Below are positions 47,449-55,674 of a stretch of DNA of 64,000 nucleotides, piece after piece. A program made the translations under genes and the position numbers. This stretch comes from Planctomyces sp. SH-PL62 (GTDB lineage Bacteria; Planctomycetota; Planctomycetia; Isosphaerales; Isosphaeraceae). Where the stretch lies: the NCBI RefSeq assembly GCF_001610895.1, contig NZ_CP011273.1, forward strand, positions 62,001 to 126,000, in the 5' to 3' direction. The notes beneath the pieces are model-generated. The model had not been told where the DNA came from. It ran no database searches and was given only the letters and a program-made list of their open reading frames with translations. Every line of letters begins with the position of its first letter. The stretch's first letter is position 1.

Positions 47449-47934
47449 TCACTTGCAGCCGTCGGGCGACTGGGCGAACATGGCGGCCATCCGCTCTTTC
47501 ATCTGCTCGGGAGCCACGTCCTCGATGTGGGTGGCGACCGACCAGTGGTGGCCGAACGGGTCGACGAGCTTGCCGTAGCGGTCGCCCCAGAACATGTTCT
47601 CCGGCGACATCACCGCGGTTGCACCCGCCGCGACGGCCTGCGCGAACGTCGCGTCGACGTCCGGGACCATCAGGTGGATCACCACGCTCGCCCCCTTCGC
47701 CGACGGCGCGACCGACCCGTGCTCGGGGAACTCGTCGGCCAGCATGACCACCGAGTCGCCCAGCGTCAGCTCGGCGTGGCCGACCCGCTCCACCCCGTCC
47801 GGCCCCGGCCACGGCAGCCGAGACCGCTCCTCCGCCCCGAAAGCCTTCTTGTAGAACTCGATCGCCTCCCCAGCGCCCTTCACCACCAGATGCGGCGTGA
47901 TCGTCCGGAACCCGTTCGGCTTCGCATCGGCCAT
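47449..47934 (-). CDS. VOC family (PhnB/glyoxalase-like) protein
   Basis: A 161-residue protein of the vicinal oxygen chelate fold: TITPHLVVKGAGEAIEFYKK, FGAEERSRLP, GHAELTLGDSVVMLAD and the second half with VHLMVPDVDATFAQAVAAG-like sequence and WGDRYGKLVDPFGHHWSVATH. Members of the PhnB/YCII-like branch often lack a known substrate. GGGAGG lies 8 bases before ATG at 47934. A perfect palindrome sits 33 bases upstream of the start. Confidence 0.88.
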   Translation of the reverse strand: MADAKPNGFRTITPHLVVKGAGEAIEFYKKAFGAEERSRLPWPGPDGVERVGHAELTLGDSVVMLADEFPEHGSVAPSAKGASVVIHLMVPDVDATFAQAVAAGATAVMSPENMFWGDRYGKLVDPFGHHWSVATHIEDVAPEQMKERMAAMFAQSPDGCK

Positions 47935-47966
47935 ACGTCGACCTCCCGTTAGGCGTTCGTAACGTT

Positions 47967-47988
47967 CTCGTGTTCACGCGAACACGAG
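47967..47988. promoter_or_regulatory. Perfect palindrome upstream of the VOC gene
   Basis: CTCGTGTTC-ACGC-GAACACGAG, nine-base arms and a four-base spacer, 33 bases before the VOC start. No T-run follows on either strand, so an operator is more likely than a terminator. Confidence 0.5.
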
Positions 47989-48080
47989 GATTCAACCCGG
48001 ATATCGACTTTCTGTCAACGTCTGTACAGTGGTTTCGGGCGGAATTCTCGTTTTCCACATGTCCGCATGGGAGGCGGGCG

Positions 48081-50009
48081 TCAGCGACGGGATCGCGCGG
48101 GATCGTCCCCGGCCTCGCGGGCGATCGTGGGGGACGGGGCGATCGGGTCGTCGTTGAGGGTCGCCCACGCGGTGACGGGGAGACCCCGGGCGTCTCGGCC
48201 CAGGAGCTTGACGACGAGGGGGATGGACGGCGGGACGTCACCGAGGCGGATCGGCCGGGAGTCGAGCGTCGCGTCGGCGGGGATCTCGACGCCGCCGAGG
48301 GCTTCGGCGAGGTCGTCGGCGACGAGCCGGCCGGGGAGGGTCGGCGAACGTCGGGGATCGGCGGGGGGCGTGAGCGGTTCCCAGCCGAGCGCCAGGAGCT
48401 TGACGACGCCTCCCCCCTGCTCTCGGGCCGAGACGCGGAGCATGACGTCGCCGTTCGCGGCCGTGTAGGTTCGGGCGCTCATCGCCAGGCGAGAGGAGCG
48501 GGGGAGGCGGACGGCCGTCACCTGGAGCCTCGCGGCGTCGGGCCCCTCGACGCGCACCTCGACGGCCTTCGCGCCGCCGCCGTCGATGATCGCGTAATGC
48601 GGGCTGGTCCCGGCCGCCTCCCAGACGTCGGGCTCGCCGTCGATTTCCACGCGGGTCGGCCGAGGTCCCGCCGGCAGCCAGGGGCCGTCGCTCCCCCCCG
48701 TGCGGAAGCCCGTGAAGGCTGGCGAGGGGGACCCGTCGGCCTCCAGGTAAAGCTCGGTCGTCCAGTCTCGAAAGAGGTCCTCGAAGGCCCGGCCGGTCGC
48801 CGCTTCCAGGCTCGCCGCGCCCCGCAGGCCCGATCCGGCCAGGGTCGGCAGCAGGTCGGGGCCGTAGCGGTCGGCGCACCATCGGAGGAACAGGTAGGTG
48901 CTCCCCCGGTTGCCGTGGCTCCGGAACAGGTCGGCCGCGTAATAGTCGTCCACCACCAGCCGATATCGCTCGGGACGAGACAGGAACGCGCTGACGCGGT
49001 GATCCAGGTTGGATCGCGTGAACCCGTGCAGGTCTTCGCAGAGGTGCGCCAGGGCCTCGTCGAGCCAGCCTTCCTCCTCGATCGCCGTCCCGGCGTCGGC
49101 CCCGCGATGGAGACATTTTCTCGTGAACACGACGGCGTGCGTATATTCATGCGCCATGACGGTGCGGAGGTGCGGCCCGGCGCGGAGGTCCGTGCTCAGG
49201 TACATCATGTCGCACCGGTTGCCGAACGGCGCGGGGTAGCCCGGATCGAGATCCGTGACGCGGACGTAGCCGTCGACGGCGTGGCGGCCTCCCCCCAGGC
49301 GGGCGAGCCAGCTTGAGAAGAAGACGGTGAAGCGGCCGTCGCCGTCGGCGTCGTCGGCCAGGCCGATCGTCCGGGCCGCGACCGGGCGGACGTGGGCGTC
49401 GAAGGTGTCGACCACGTCGGCGAGCGTCTCGGCGTCGACCCGCTCCACGTCCTCCTCGGCGACGTACACCTGCACCCGCTCGCCGATCGCCCGCAGCGTC
49501 CCCCGGACCTTCTGGTAGTTGCTCGCCCCGCCGACGTCCCCCTCGCGGACCATGACGTGGAAGTCGCGATGAGGCTCCGGCGGCAAGAGCGGCGCGGCGA
49601 CGTCCGCCGGGGGTCGGGGGGGCGTCAGCGCGGGCTCCCGGATCGGGCTTTCCGGGGCGCGTTCCGGGGGCCGGGCGCGGTCGACGCCCCGCGCCGAGAG
49701 CCGGACGGAGAACGGGCCCGGCTCCGGCGCCAACGAGGAGACGACGACCAGGAGGTCGCCCCCTGCTTCGCCGTCGTTCGGGGCGTCGAACGTCGCGAAG
49801 CCGTCGCGCACGGCGATCGGGACGGGCTCGCGGGGCCGCCAGTCGACTGGGGGGAGTGGGGACGAGATCCGGGACGACGGCGGGGGCGACGAGGCCGACG
49901 ATCGGGCGTCGCCCCAGGGGGCGAGGCCCGCCCCAGAGGCCGAGAGCCCGAGCGCCAGCAGCGCCGCGGCCGAGGCCCGCAGGGCCCGAAATCGGGAGCG
50001 ATCCGTCAT
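48081..50009 (-). CDS. Exported zinc metalloprotease, M30-like
   Basis: A 642-residue protein with a signal peptide (FRALRASAAALLALGLSASG). The zincin motif HEYTH is at residues 287-291, followed by EEEGWLDEALAHLCED, matching the gluzincin-type third ligand region of family M30 (hyicolysin). DADGDGRFTVFFSS before it may bind calcium. A C-terminal beta-rich region (PTRVEIDGEPDVWEAAG) may be a binding domain. The frame is open to 50219, but the start at 50009 (MTDRSRFRAL) gives the proper signal peptide. Substrate unknown. Confidence 0.82.
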   Translation of the reverse strand: MTDRSRFRALRASAAALLALGLSASGAGLAPWGDARSSASSPPPSSRISSPLPPVDWRPREPVPIAVRDGFATFDAPNDGEAGGDLLVVVSSLAPEPGPFSVRLSARGVDRARPPERAPESPIREPALTPPRPPADVAAPLLPPEPHRDFHVMVREGDVGGASNYQKVRGTLRAIGERVQVYVAEEDVERVDAETLADVVDTFDAHVRPVAARTIGLADDADGDGRFTVFFSSWLARLGGGRHAVDGYVRVTDLDPGYPAPFGNRCDMMYLSTDLRAGPHLRTVMAHEYTHAVVFTRKCLHRGADAGTAIEEEGWLDEALAHLCEDLHGFTRSNLDHRVSAFLSRPERYRLVVDDYYAADLFRSHGNRGSTYLFLRWCADRYGPDLLPTLAGSGLRGAASLEAATGRAFEDLFRDWTTELYLEADGSPSPAFTGFRTGGSDGPWLPAGPRPTRVEIDGEPDVWEAAGTSPHYAIIDGGGAKAVEVRVEGPDAARLQVTAVRLPRSSRLAMSARTYTAANGDVMLRVSAREQGGGVVKLLALGWEPLTPPADPRRSPTLPGRLVADDLAEALGGVEIPADATLDSRPIRLGDVPPSIPLVVKLLGRDARGLPVTAWATLNDDPIAPSPTIAREAGDDPARSRR

Positions 50010-50257
50010 CCCAAGCCCTTCCCCGCCTGGACCTTGCCGACGCGACTTGGGCGGTTCCCCCGCCTTGCCGATCGGCCGTGACAGGCTTTCGATCGGTCGC
50101 GCCGGCCGTGCGGCTTGAACGGATCGCGTCGGGGTTTGTGGTTCCCGGACCCTCGCCGCGACTTGAGTTTTTTCGGCCGTTCGCCGGGGCATCGGCGGGC
50201 CGTCGGCTTTGCGGATCAAGTCGGTCGTCGCGGTCGGCCGATAACGGGGAGGAGACG

Positions 50258-50566
50258 ATGATCGAACCGTTCCCGGACAGGAAAGGCCCGGCCCACATGG
50301 ACCCGCGCACGCCCCGACGCCCGTTCAAGCTCGCGACGGCCGCCGTCGCGCTCGGCCTCGCCGGGGCCGCCGCCTGTTCCGGCTGCGCCCGCGACCGCTT
50401 CTACACCGCGACCCCCGAATCCGGCGGCGTCGGCCGCGTCGTCCGACGCCCCGCCCTGGAAACCCCCGCCGTCAAGCCCCTCTTCGTCGGCGGCTACGCC
50501 GGCGCCGACTACAGCCGCGGTTCCCGGCCCACCCCCCTCCGCAGCCGGCCGATGGAGGTCGAATAA
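50258..50566 (+). CDS. Small lipoprotein, hypothetical
   Basis: A 102-residue protein with a basic start, a hydrophobic helix (LATAAVALGLAGAAACSGC) ending in a cysteine that could be lipidated, and a short basic, glycine-rich tail. GGAGGAGACG directly precedes ATG at 50258. The lipobox is not canonical at the -3 position. Lies between the M30-like protease (divergent) and the caspase-STAND gene. No family recognised. Confidence 0.6.
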   Translation: MIEPFPDRKGPAHMDPRTPRRPFKLATAAVALGLAGAAACSGCARDRFYTATPESGGVGRVVRRPALETPAVKPLFVGGYAGADYSRGSRPTPLRSRPMEVE

Positions 50567-50673
50567 GCCTCATCCAAGCGATTCCCGATTTTTCGTCGAC
50601 GGCCCGCCCCGCCTCGCTAAGATGAACACTTCCGAGTCGCCAGCATGCAGCGAGGCGTTCGGGAGGAGGCTTC

Positions 50674-53109
50674 ATGGCCGGTCGACGGGCCCTCATCATT
50701 GGGTCGCAATGCAACGCTCTCGGCAGGCTGAGCTTCCTGCCCGACGTCGCCCAGCGACTTCACTCCCTCATGACCGATGGCCCCGGCGCGTGCGCGGGCG
50801 TCCCCCTGGAAGGCCGACCGGCCGGGCTCCTGCTCGACCCGAGCGTCGCCGAGACCAAAGATGCGATCGACGGCGCGATTCGGGCCGCGGCGGAAGCGGG
50901 CGAGTCGCTGATCCTCGCCTACGTGGGCCACGGCGACTTCCAGAACAGCCACTTCTTCCTGATGCCGACTGACGCTCAGAAGGCGACGAGCAAGAGCGCT
51001 GTGCATCTCGCGAAGTGCATCGGCGAGTGCCTGGAGGAGTACCCAGGCTTCCGCGGCCTGACGGTCCTGGTCGACGCCTGCCACGCCGGGATGGGCGTCG
51101 AGCAGGCGATGGCGTCCTGGGCCGAGTTCGTGAAGGGGCTAAGCGGCTTCGAACTCTTGACCGCGACCGACGACCAGGAGACGGCCAACGCACCCCTCTT
51201 CCGGACGCTGACCGAGATCCTCGAACGGGGTGATCCCGAGGCCGGCGACCGCGTCACCTCCCGCGACGTGCACCGGCGTCTGCGGGCCGCCTACCATCCC
51301 GCGCAGCGGGCGGCCTTCAACGCCGACGTCGACCTGGGCCGCAACCCCGCCAAGGACCCCGGCGACGTCTTCTGGCAGGACAGCCCGGGACGCCCCCAGA
51401 TCCTCCAGCGGACCTGGTACTTCCAGCCCACGGCGGACCTCGGCCGGCTGGTCGCAGCGAGCCAGGCCGAGCCGATCGTCGTCCTGGCCGGCGCGGCGGG
51501 CTCGGGCAAGTCGACGCTCGCCTCGGCCCTGACGCGGCCCGAACTGGCGACCGGCCTCGTCCCCGAGGGCTTCGTCCAGGCGATCGGCGTCCTGCTGGCC
51601 CAGACGACCGAGGTCGGCCTCGCCCGCGACCTGGAGACGCAACTGAAGCGATCCGTCCCCGGCTTCGCGGACGCCGTCCAGGCGTTCCAGCTCGCCGTCC
51701 CAGACGACGAACGGAAGCGGCTCGACCACCTCAGCCTGAAAGTGCTCCGCCCGCTCGCCTACCTGCCGGAATCGTCGGTCGTGCGGATCATCCTCGACGG
51801 ATTCGACCAGCTCTCGCAACCGATGCGCGACCTGATGGAGCGGACGCTCGCGGAGTCGCCTCCTGCGCTCCGGCTGATCGTCACGGCGCATCCCGAGACG
51901 CCGGGCTGCCCGCCGGGGCGTCGCCTTGCGCTGGAGCCGACGGACGCATCGGCGCTGGACGCCTACCTGAAGGCCCGCGACATCCCGGCCGCGGCGCGCT
52001 CGGCGATCCTCGGCAGGGCCGGAGGCCAGTGGCTGGTCGCGACCCTCCTGGCCGACGCCGTAATTGCGGAGCCCGGAATCGACCTCGCCCACCTGCCCGG
52101 CACCGTCGCCGAGGCCTACGCGAAGCGTCTGGAGCAGACGACCGGTGGATCCTCCAGCGAATGGCGGGACCGCTTCGGCCCCATCCTCGCCGCCTTGGCC
52201 GTCGCCGGCTCGGGCCCGATCCTCCCCCTCCCCCTCCTCGTCCACGCCTCCGCGACCCTCGAAGGCCCTTCCGACGAGGATTCCGTCCGCGCCGCGCTCG
52301 ACGCCCTCGGCGGCCTCGTGGTCCGCGGCGAGTCCGGCGCGCCGACCGAACACGTCGGCCTCTTCCACGCCACCCTGCCCGAATACCTGCTCAGCGTCCC
52401 GGCGGCCGATTCGGGCTTCGAGATCGACGCCCCCGCCGCCCATCGTGCGATGATCCAGGCCATCGACGTCCTCGCCCCCAGCACCAAGCGTCTCCTCGAC
52501 GACCCGTTGCACCGCTATGCCTTCCTACGCGAGGTCCACCACCACTGGATGGTTGAGGACCACGCGCGAGCCTACAACTGCCTGTACCAGCGGGAATCGA
52601 ACATTCCCCGAGCCAACCTCCTTCGGTGGGAAGAGTGGGTTTCTCCATTCGGCCAGCGATCTGACACAGACGATCCACGGACCCTTCGATTTAGGTCGCA
52701 AGTTGCCTTCTGGACGGGGGAGTGCGGTGACGCGCGGGGTGCGTTGGCGGCGTATGCGGCGTTGCTGCCCGACCGGGAGCGGGCGCTGGGCCGCGACCAC
52801 CCCGACGTGCTGACGACCCGCGGCAACCTCGCCGCCTGGACGGGGGAGTGCGGTGACGCGCGGGGTGCGTTGGCGGCGTATGCGGCGTTGTTGCCGGACC
52901 AGGAGCGTGCGCTGGGCCCGGACCACCCCGACACTCTCGCTACACTCGGTATTCTGGGCCTCTACGCGGCCCTGGTCGGCGATCGGCCTCAGAGCTGCCG
53001 GTGGCTGCGCGAGGGATTGTCTCGCGCGGAAAAACGATTCGAGCCCGATTATCCGCTGATCAAGGACTTGCGGAACTTGATGGAGCAAGTCGGATGCGGC
53101 TCGCCCTGA
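50674..53109 (+). CDS. Caspase-STAND-TPR protein
   Basis: An 811-residue cytoplasmic protein with NLR-like architecture. Residues 1-230: caspase fold, His86 in LAYVGHGDFQ and Cys136 in VLVDACHAGMG. Residues about 250-560: STAND NTPase, Walker A GAAGSGKST (273-281) and Walker B RIILDGFDQL (Asp375). Residues about 680-770: tetratricopeptide repeats with ERALGRDHPDVLTTRGNLA-type units. The first two repeats are almost the same at DNA level. The scheme (protease effector, NTPase switch, repeat sensor) matches bacterial conflict or cell-death proteins. It converges on an alpha/beta hydrolase gene only 7 bases away. Trigger and target unknown. Confidence 0.88.
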   Translation: MAGRRALIIGSQCNALGRLSFLPDVAQRLHSLMTDGPGACAGVPLEGRPAGLLLDPSVAETKDAIDGAIRAAAEAGESLILAYVGHGDFQNSHFFLMPTDAQKATSKSAVHLAKCIGECLEEYPGFRGLTVLVDACHAGMGVEQAMASWAEFVKGLSGFELLTATDDQETANAPLFRTLTEILERGDPEAGDRVTSRDVHRRLRAAYHPAQRAAFNADVDLGRNPAKDPGDVFWQDSPGRPQILQRTWYFQPTADLGRLVAASQAEPIVVLAGAAGSGKSTLASALTRPELATGLVPEGFVQAIGVLLAQTTEVGLARDLETQLKRSVPGFADAVQAFQLAVPDDERKRLDHLSLKVLRPLAYLPESSVVRIILDGFDQLSQPMRDLMERTLAESPPALRLIVTAHPETPGCPPGRRLALEPTDASALDAYLKARDIPAAARSAILGRAGGQWLVATLLADAVIAEPGIDLAHLPGTVAEAYAKRLEQTTGGSSSEWRDRFGPILAALAVAGSGPILPLPLLVHASATLEGPSDEDSVRAALDALGGLVVRGESGAPTEHVGLFHATLPEYLLSVPAADSGFEIDAPAAHRAMIQAIDVLAPSTKRLLDDPLHRYAFLREVHHHWMVEDHARAYNCLYQRESNIPRANLLRWEEWVSPFGQRSDTDDPRTLRFRSQVAFWTGECGDARGALAAYAALLPDRERALGRDHPDVLTTRGNLAAWTGECGDARGALAAYAALLPDQERALGPDHPDTLATLGILGLYAALVGDRPQSCRWLREGLSRAEKRFEPDYPLIKDLRNLMEQVGCGSP
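52711..52890 (+). repeat. Tandem repeat within the TPR region
   Basis: The 54 bases from 52711 (TGGACGGGGGAGTGCGGTGA...) recur without change at 52837, 126 bases (42 codons) later. Similarity continues at lower identity to about 52920. The two units encode the same TPR, pointing to recent unit duplication. Confidence 0.85.
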
Positions 53110-53116
53110 CAGACGG

Positions 53117-54052
53117 TCATTCCAGGGCTTCGATGATCGCCTTTCCCACGGCGAGCCGTCCCAGGTAAGTCTCGGGCCGGTGGGGATTGCCGCCGGGTTC
53201 CTGGAAGTGGAAGGAATTGAGGCGGGAGCCTTCGGGGACGGTCTGACCGAAGAGGGGGTGCAGGTCGGGGTCGGCGGCGACGACGTCTTCGAGGTTGGCG
53301 TGGTTGAGCCAGGTCTGGACGAGGGGCGGGAAGGACGCGCGCGGGTCGAGGCGTTCGGTGACGATGGTGCGGAGGCCGAGGGGGGAGCCGAGGGTGACGA
53401 GGAGCGGCAGCGGGCTCGTCAGGCGGTGGGCGCATTCGTAGGCGACCACGGAGCCGAGGGAGTGGCCGATGAGGATCACCGCGTCGTCCATCTGGTCGAG
53501 CACGGTCTGCCGGATCGCGTTGCGGAGGTCCGGCTCGGTGAGGTAGCGAGTGACCTGATTCAGGGTCGTCAACAAGGTTCGCTCGACGATGTACATGCCC
53601 GGACGGGCGATCCAGGGGCTGCGAGCGAGGGCCTTGAGGATCGTCCGCGCCACGTTGCCGGTCCCCTGGGCACCCGCGCCTTCGGGGTCGCGGACCATTG
53701 CGAGGGTCCGGGCGGCCTGAACGGCTGACGCGCTCTCGCTCGGGGCGCGCTCGGCCACGCGTTCCAGCCACTCGGTCATCAGGGACTCGGCCAGGCTCGC
53801 CTGGTCTGCGGTCAGGTCGTCGAGGTCGTCATGGGCCCCTTGCACGTCCGGGGCGCGGAACCGGTCGCCGTAGTAGGCGACGTGGACTTCGATATGGGCC
53901 GGGTCGCTCGTCGGGAGTTGGAGCCGGTCGGCCAGGTCCCCCCGGCCCGCGAGCCGGACGCCCCCGGCCAGCGCCGGGACCCAGCCGGCCCGGATGCCGT
54001 CGGCCGTCTCGCGTTGGTTGTCGATCCCGTGGACCAGGACGATTCGCGTCAT
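53117..54052 (-). CDS. Alpha/beta hydrolase (lipase/esterase-like)
   Basis: A 311-residue protein, no signal peptide. VLVHGID near the N-terminus gives the oxyanion region, VILIGHSLGSVVAYECAHRL the nucleophile elbow with Ser, and a C-terminal FHFQEPGGNPHRPETYLG contains the candidate catalytic His. It resembles DUF676/PGAP1-type hydrolases. It ends 7 bases from the end of the caspase-STAND gene, facing it. In other genomes such hydrolases accompany STAND or caspase genes, suggesting a joint conflict role, but this is inference. Substrate unknown. Confidence 0.78.
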   Translation of the reverse strand: MTRIVLVHGIDNQRETADGIRAGWVPALAGGVRLAGRGDLADRLQLPTSDPAHIEVHVAYYGDRFRAPDVQGAHDDLDDLTADQASLAESLMTEWLERVAERAPSESASAVQAARTLAMVRDPEGAGAQGTGNVARTILKALARSPWIARPGMYIVERTLLTTLNQVTRYLTEPDLRNAIRQTVLDQMDDAVILIGHSLGSVVAYECAHRLTSPLPLLVTLGSPLGLRTIVTERLDPRASFPPLVQTWLNHANLEDVVAADPDLHPLFGQTVPEGSRLNSFHFQEPGGNPHRPETYLGRLAVGKAIIEALE

Positions 54053-54248
54053 GGATGGGTCTCCTCGATGGGTGATCGCACGGAAACGAGGATACCCGAG
54101 AAGCCGGCCCGGTGTTGACGGGGCGGTCGGAATCGGGGAAAGATACGGCGTGGAGCCCGGTGAAGGGAGATTCCGCCGACGCGGCGGTGCATCCGGGTTG
54201 GGGGCCTTTAGGGGAGGCGGTCAGGGACGACCGCCCAACGGAAGCTCT

Positions 54249-54740
54249 ATGTCTGAAGAGACCATCCAGTACGTCGACGGCGAGATCGAAGGCGTCGAGA
54301 TCCGCTATTTGAAGACCTTCAGCGACAAGCGCGGGTGGCTGATCGAGGTCTTCCGCCATGACGAGCTGGCCCAGGATCGCTGGCCGGTCATGACCTACAT
54401 CTCCTCGACCCTGCCGGGCGTGGCGCGCGGGCCGCACGAGCATGTCGACCAGACCGACGGCTTTGCGTTCATCGGTCCTTCGGATTTCAAGCTCTACCTG
54501 TGGGACACCCGCAAGGAGAGCCCGACCTTCGGCCGTCGCTTCGTCGAGGTTCTGGGCGAATCCCGCCCGGCCGCCGTGTGGATCCCCCCCGGCGTCGTCC
54601 ACGCCTATCGCAACGTCGGCGACAATCCCGGGCTGGTCCTGAACGCGCCCAACCGCCTCTACGCCGGCGAGGGGAAGAAGGAGCCGATCGACGAGATCCG
54701 CCACGAAGACGCCGATCCGCCGCGATTCATCATGGACTGA
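54249..54740 (+). CDS. dTDP-4-dehydrorhamnose 3,5-epimerase-like cupin protein
   Basis: A 163-residue cupin of the RmlC family: RGWLIEVFRHDEL, GVARGPHEHVDQTDGFAF, DFKLYLWDTR, WIPPGVVHAYRNVGD and NAPNRLY. These are the family's substrate-binding blocks, with the catalytic-type His in GPHEHVDQ. No other dTDP-rhamnose genes are near, so it may act on a different nucleotide sugar. GGAAG lies 5 bases before ATG at 54249; the frame is open upstream to 53994 but without family similarity. Confidence 0.85.
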   Translation: MSEETIQYVDGEIEGVEIRYLKTFSDKRGWLIEVFRHDELAQDRWPVMTYISSTLPGVARGPHEHVDQTDGFAFIGPSDFKLYLWDTRKESPTFGRRFVEVLGESRPAAVWIPPGVVHAYRNVGDNPGLVLNAPNRLYAGEGKKEPIDEIRHEDADPPRFIMD

Positions 54741-54770
54741 GCGGGCGAATCGTGCGATTCGAAACGTCGA

Positions 54771-54807
54771 CGGCGGGCGAGGGACGATCTGCGTCCCTCG
54801 CCCGCCG
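54771..54807. terminator. Bidirectional terminator hairpin
   Basis: A perfect 16-base stem, CGGCGGGCGAGGGACG / CGTCCCTCGCCCGCCG, around the loop ATCTG, between convergent rfbC-like and sodC genes. No T-run, but the stability and placement support termination for both. Confidence 0.75.
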
Positions 54808-54839
54808 TGTTGCGTTCGCTTCGCGTCCGGCCCGATCGA

Positions 54840-55397
54840 TCAGGGCTTGGCGACGCCGATGACGCCGACGGCGAGCCGGCCGCCGGCGTCGCCTGAGGGC
54901 TGGCTCTTGAGGTCGTCGGCCTTGGCGTGGACCACCAGGCCGCGGCCGATGATCGAGGCCGGGCCGTGGAACTTCAGGTGGGCGTCTTCCAGGTCGATGG
55001 TCGCCTTGCCGTTCTCATCGGCCGTGACGTTGCCGAGGTCGCCGACGTGCCGCATCGGGGCTTCGCGGTCGGCGTGCTGCTCCTGGGTCGGGTTGAAGTG
55101 GCCGCCGGAGGCCATGCCGTCCTCGGACCACGCGCCGAACTCGTGGACGTGGAAGCCGTGCTTGCCGGGCGTGAGGCCGGTGATGACCCCCTCGACCTTG
55201 ATCTTGCCGCCGTGCTCGGTGAAGGTGATGTGGCCCTGCACCTTGCTGTCCTTGGTCGGGACCATGGTGGCCACGGCCTTGGTGATCGGCGCGGCGGCGG
55301 CGTGCGCCTTGTCGTCCGCGTGCTGGCCGAGGGCCGAGGAGCCCATCCCGATCAGGCCGCAGAGCGCCAGGGCCGCGGCGCTTCGATGGATCGTCAT
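54840..55397 (-). CDS. sodC: Cu/Zn superoxide dismutase, exported
   Basis: Converts superoxide to oxygen and peroxide outside the cytoplasm. The 185-residue product has a signal peptide (ALALCGLIGMGSSALGQ), copper ligands in GFHVHEFG and VVHAKADD, zinc/bridging ligands in GGHFNPTQEQHADRE and RHVGDLGNV, and the C-terminal GGRLAVGVIG. The conserved disulfide cysteines are missing: the first would lie after HEFG, and the last motif normally reads RLACGVIG but is RLAVGVIG. Both members of the pair are gone, so this is likely a stable variant and not damage. Confidence 0.93.
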   Translation of the reverse strand: MTIHRSAAALALCGLIGMGSSALGQHADDKAHAAAAPITKAVATMVPTKDSKVQGHITFTEHGGKIKVEGVITGLTPGKHGFHVHEFGAWSEDGMASGGHFNPTQEQHADREAPMRHVGDLGNVTADENGKATIDLEDAHLKFHGPASIIGRGLVVHAKADDLKSQPSGDAGGRLAVGVIGVAKP

Positions 55398-55674
55398 CGT
55401 CTTCGTTCTCCTTGGTGTTCGGTTCGGTCGCGTCGATGTCGGTGCGGGGCCGAGCCTCGCGTCGGCCGTCGCTTCCCCAGAGGATCGAAGGTAGCCTGCG
55501 AACCGGCGGGTCTCAAGGGGCCGCCCTCGGGGGAACCCCTGGTTATGCCAGCAAAGCGCGGGCCCAACCCGTGGCCGATCCGGGGGATTTCGCCGGCCGC
55601 GTCCTTGTTTCGGCCGTGGGGCCGGGGGATCATGGGTCGACTATCCCGCCCGCGACCGTCGTGGAACCCGCCCC

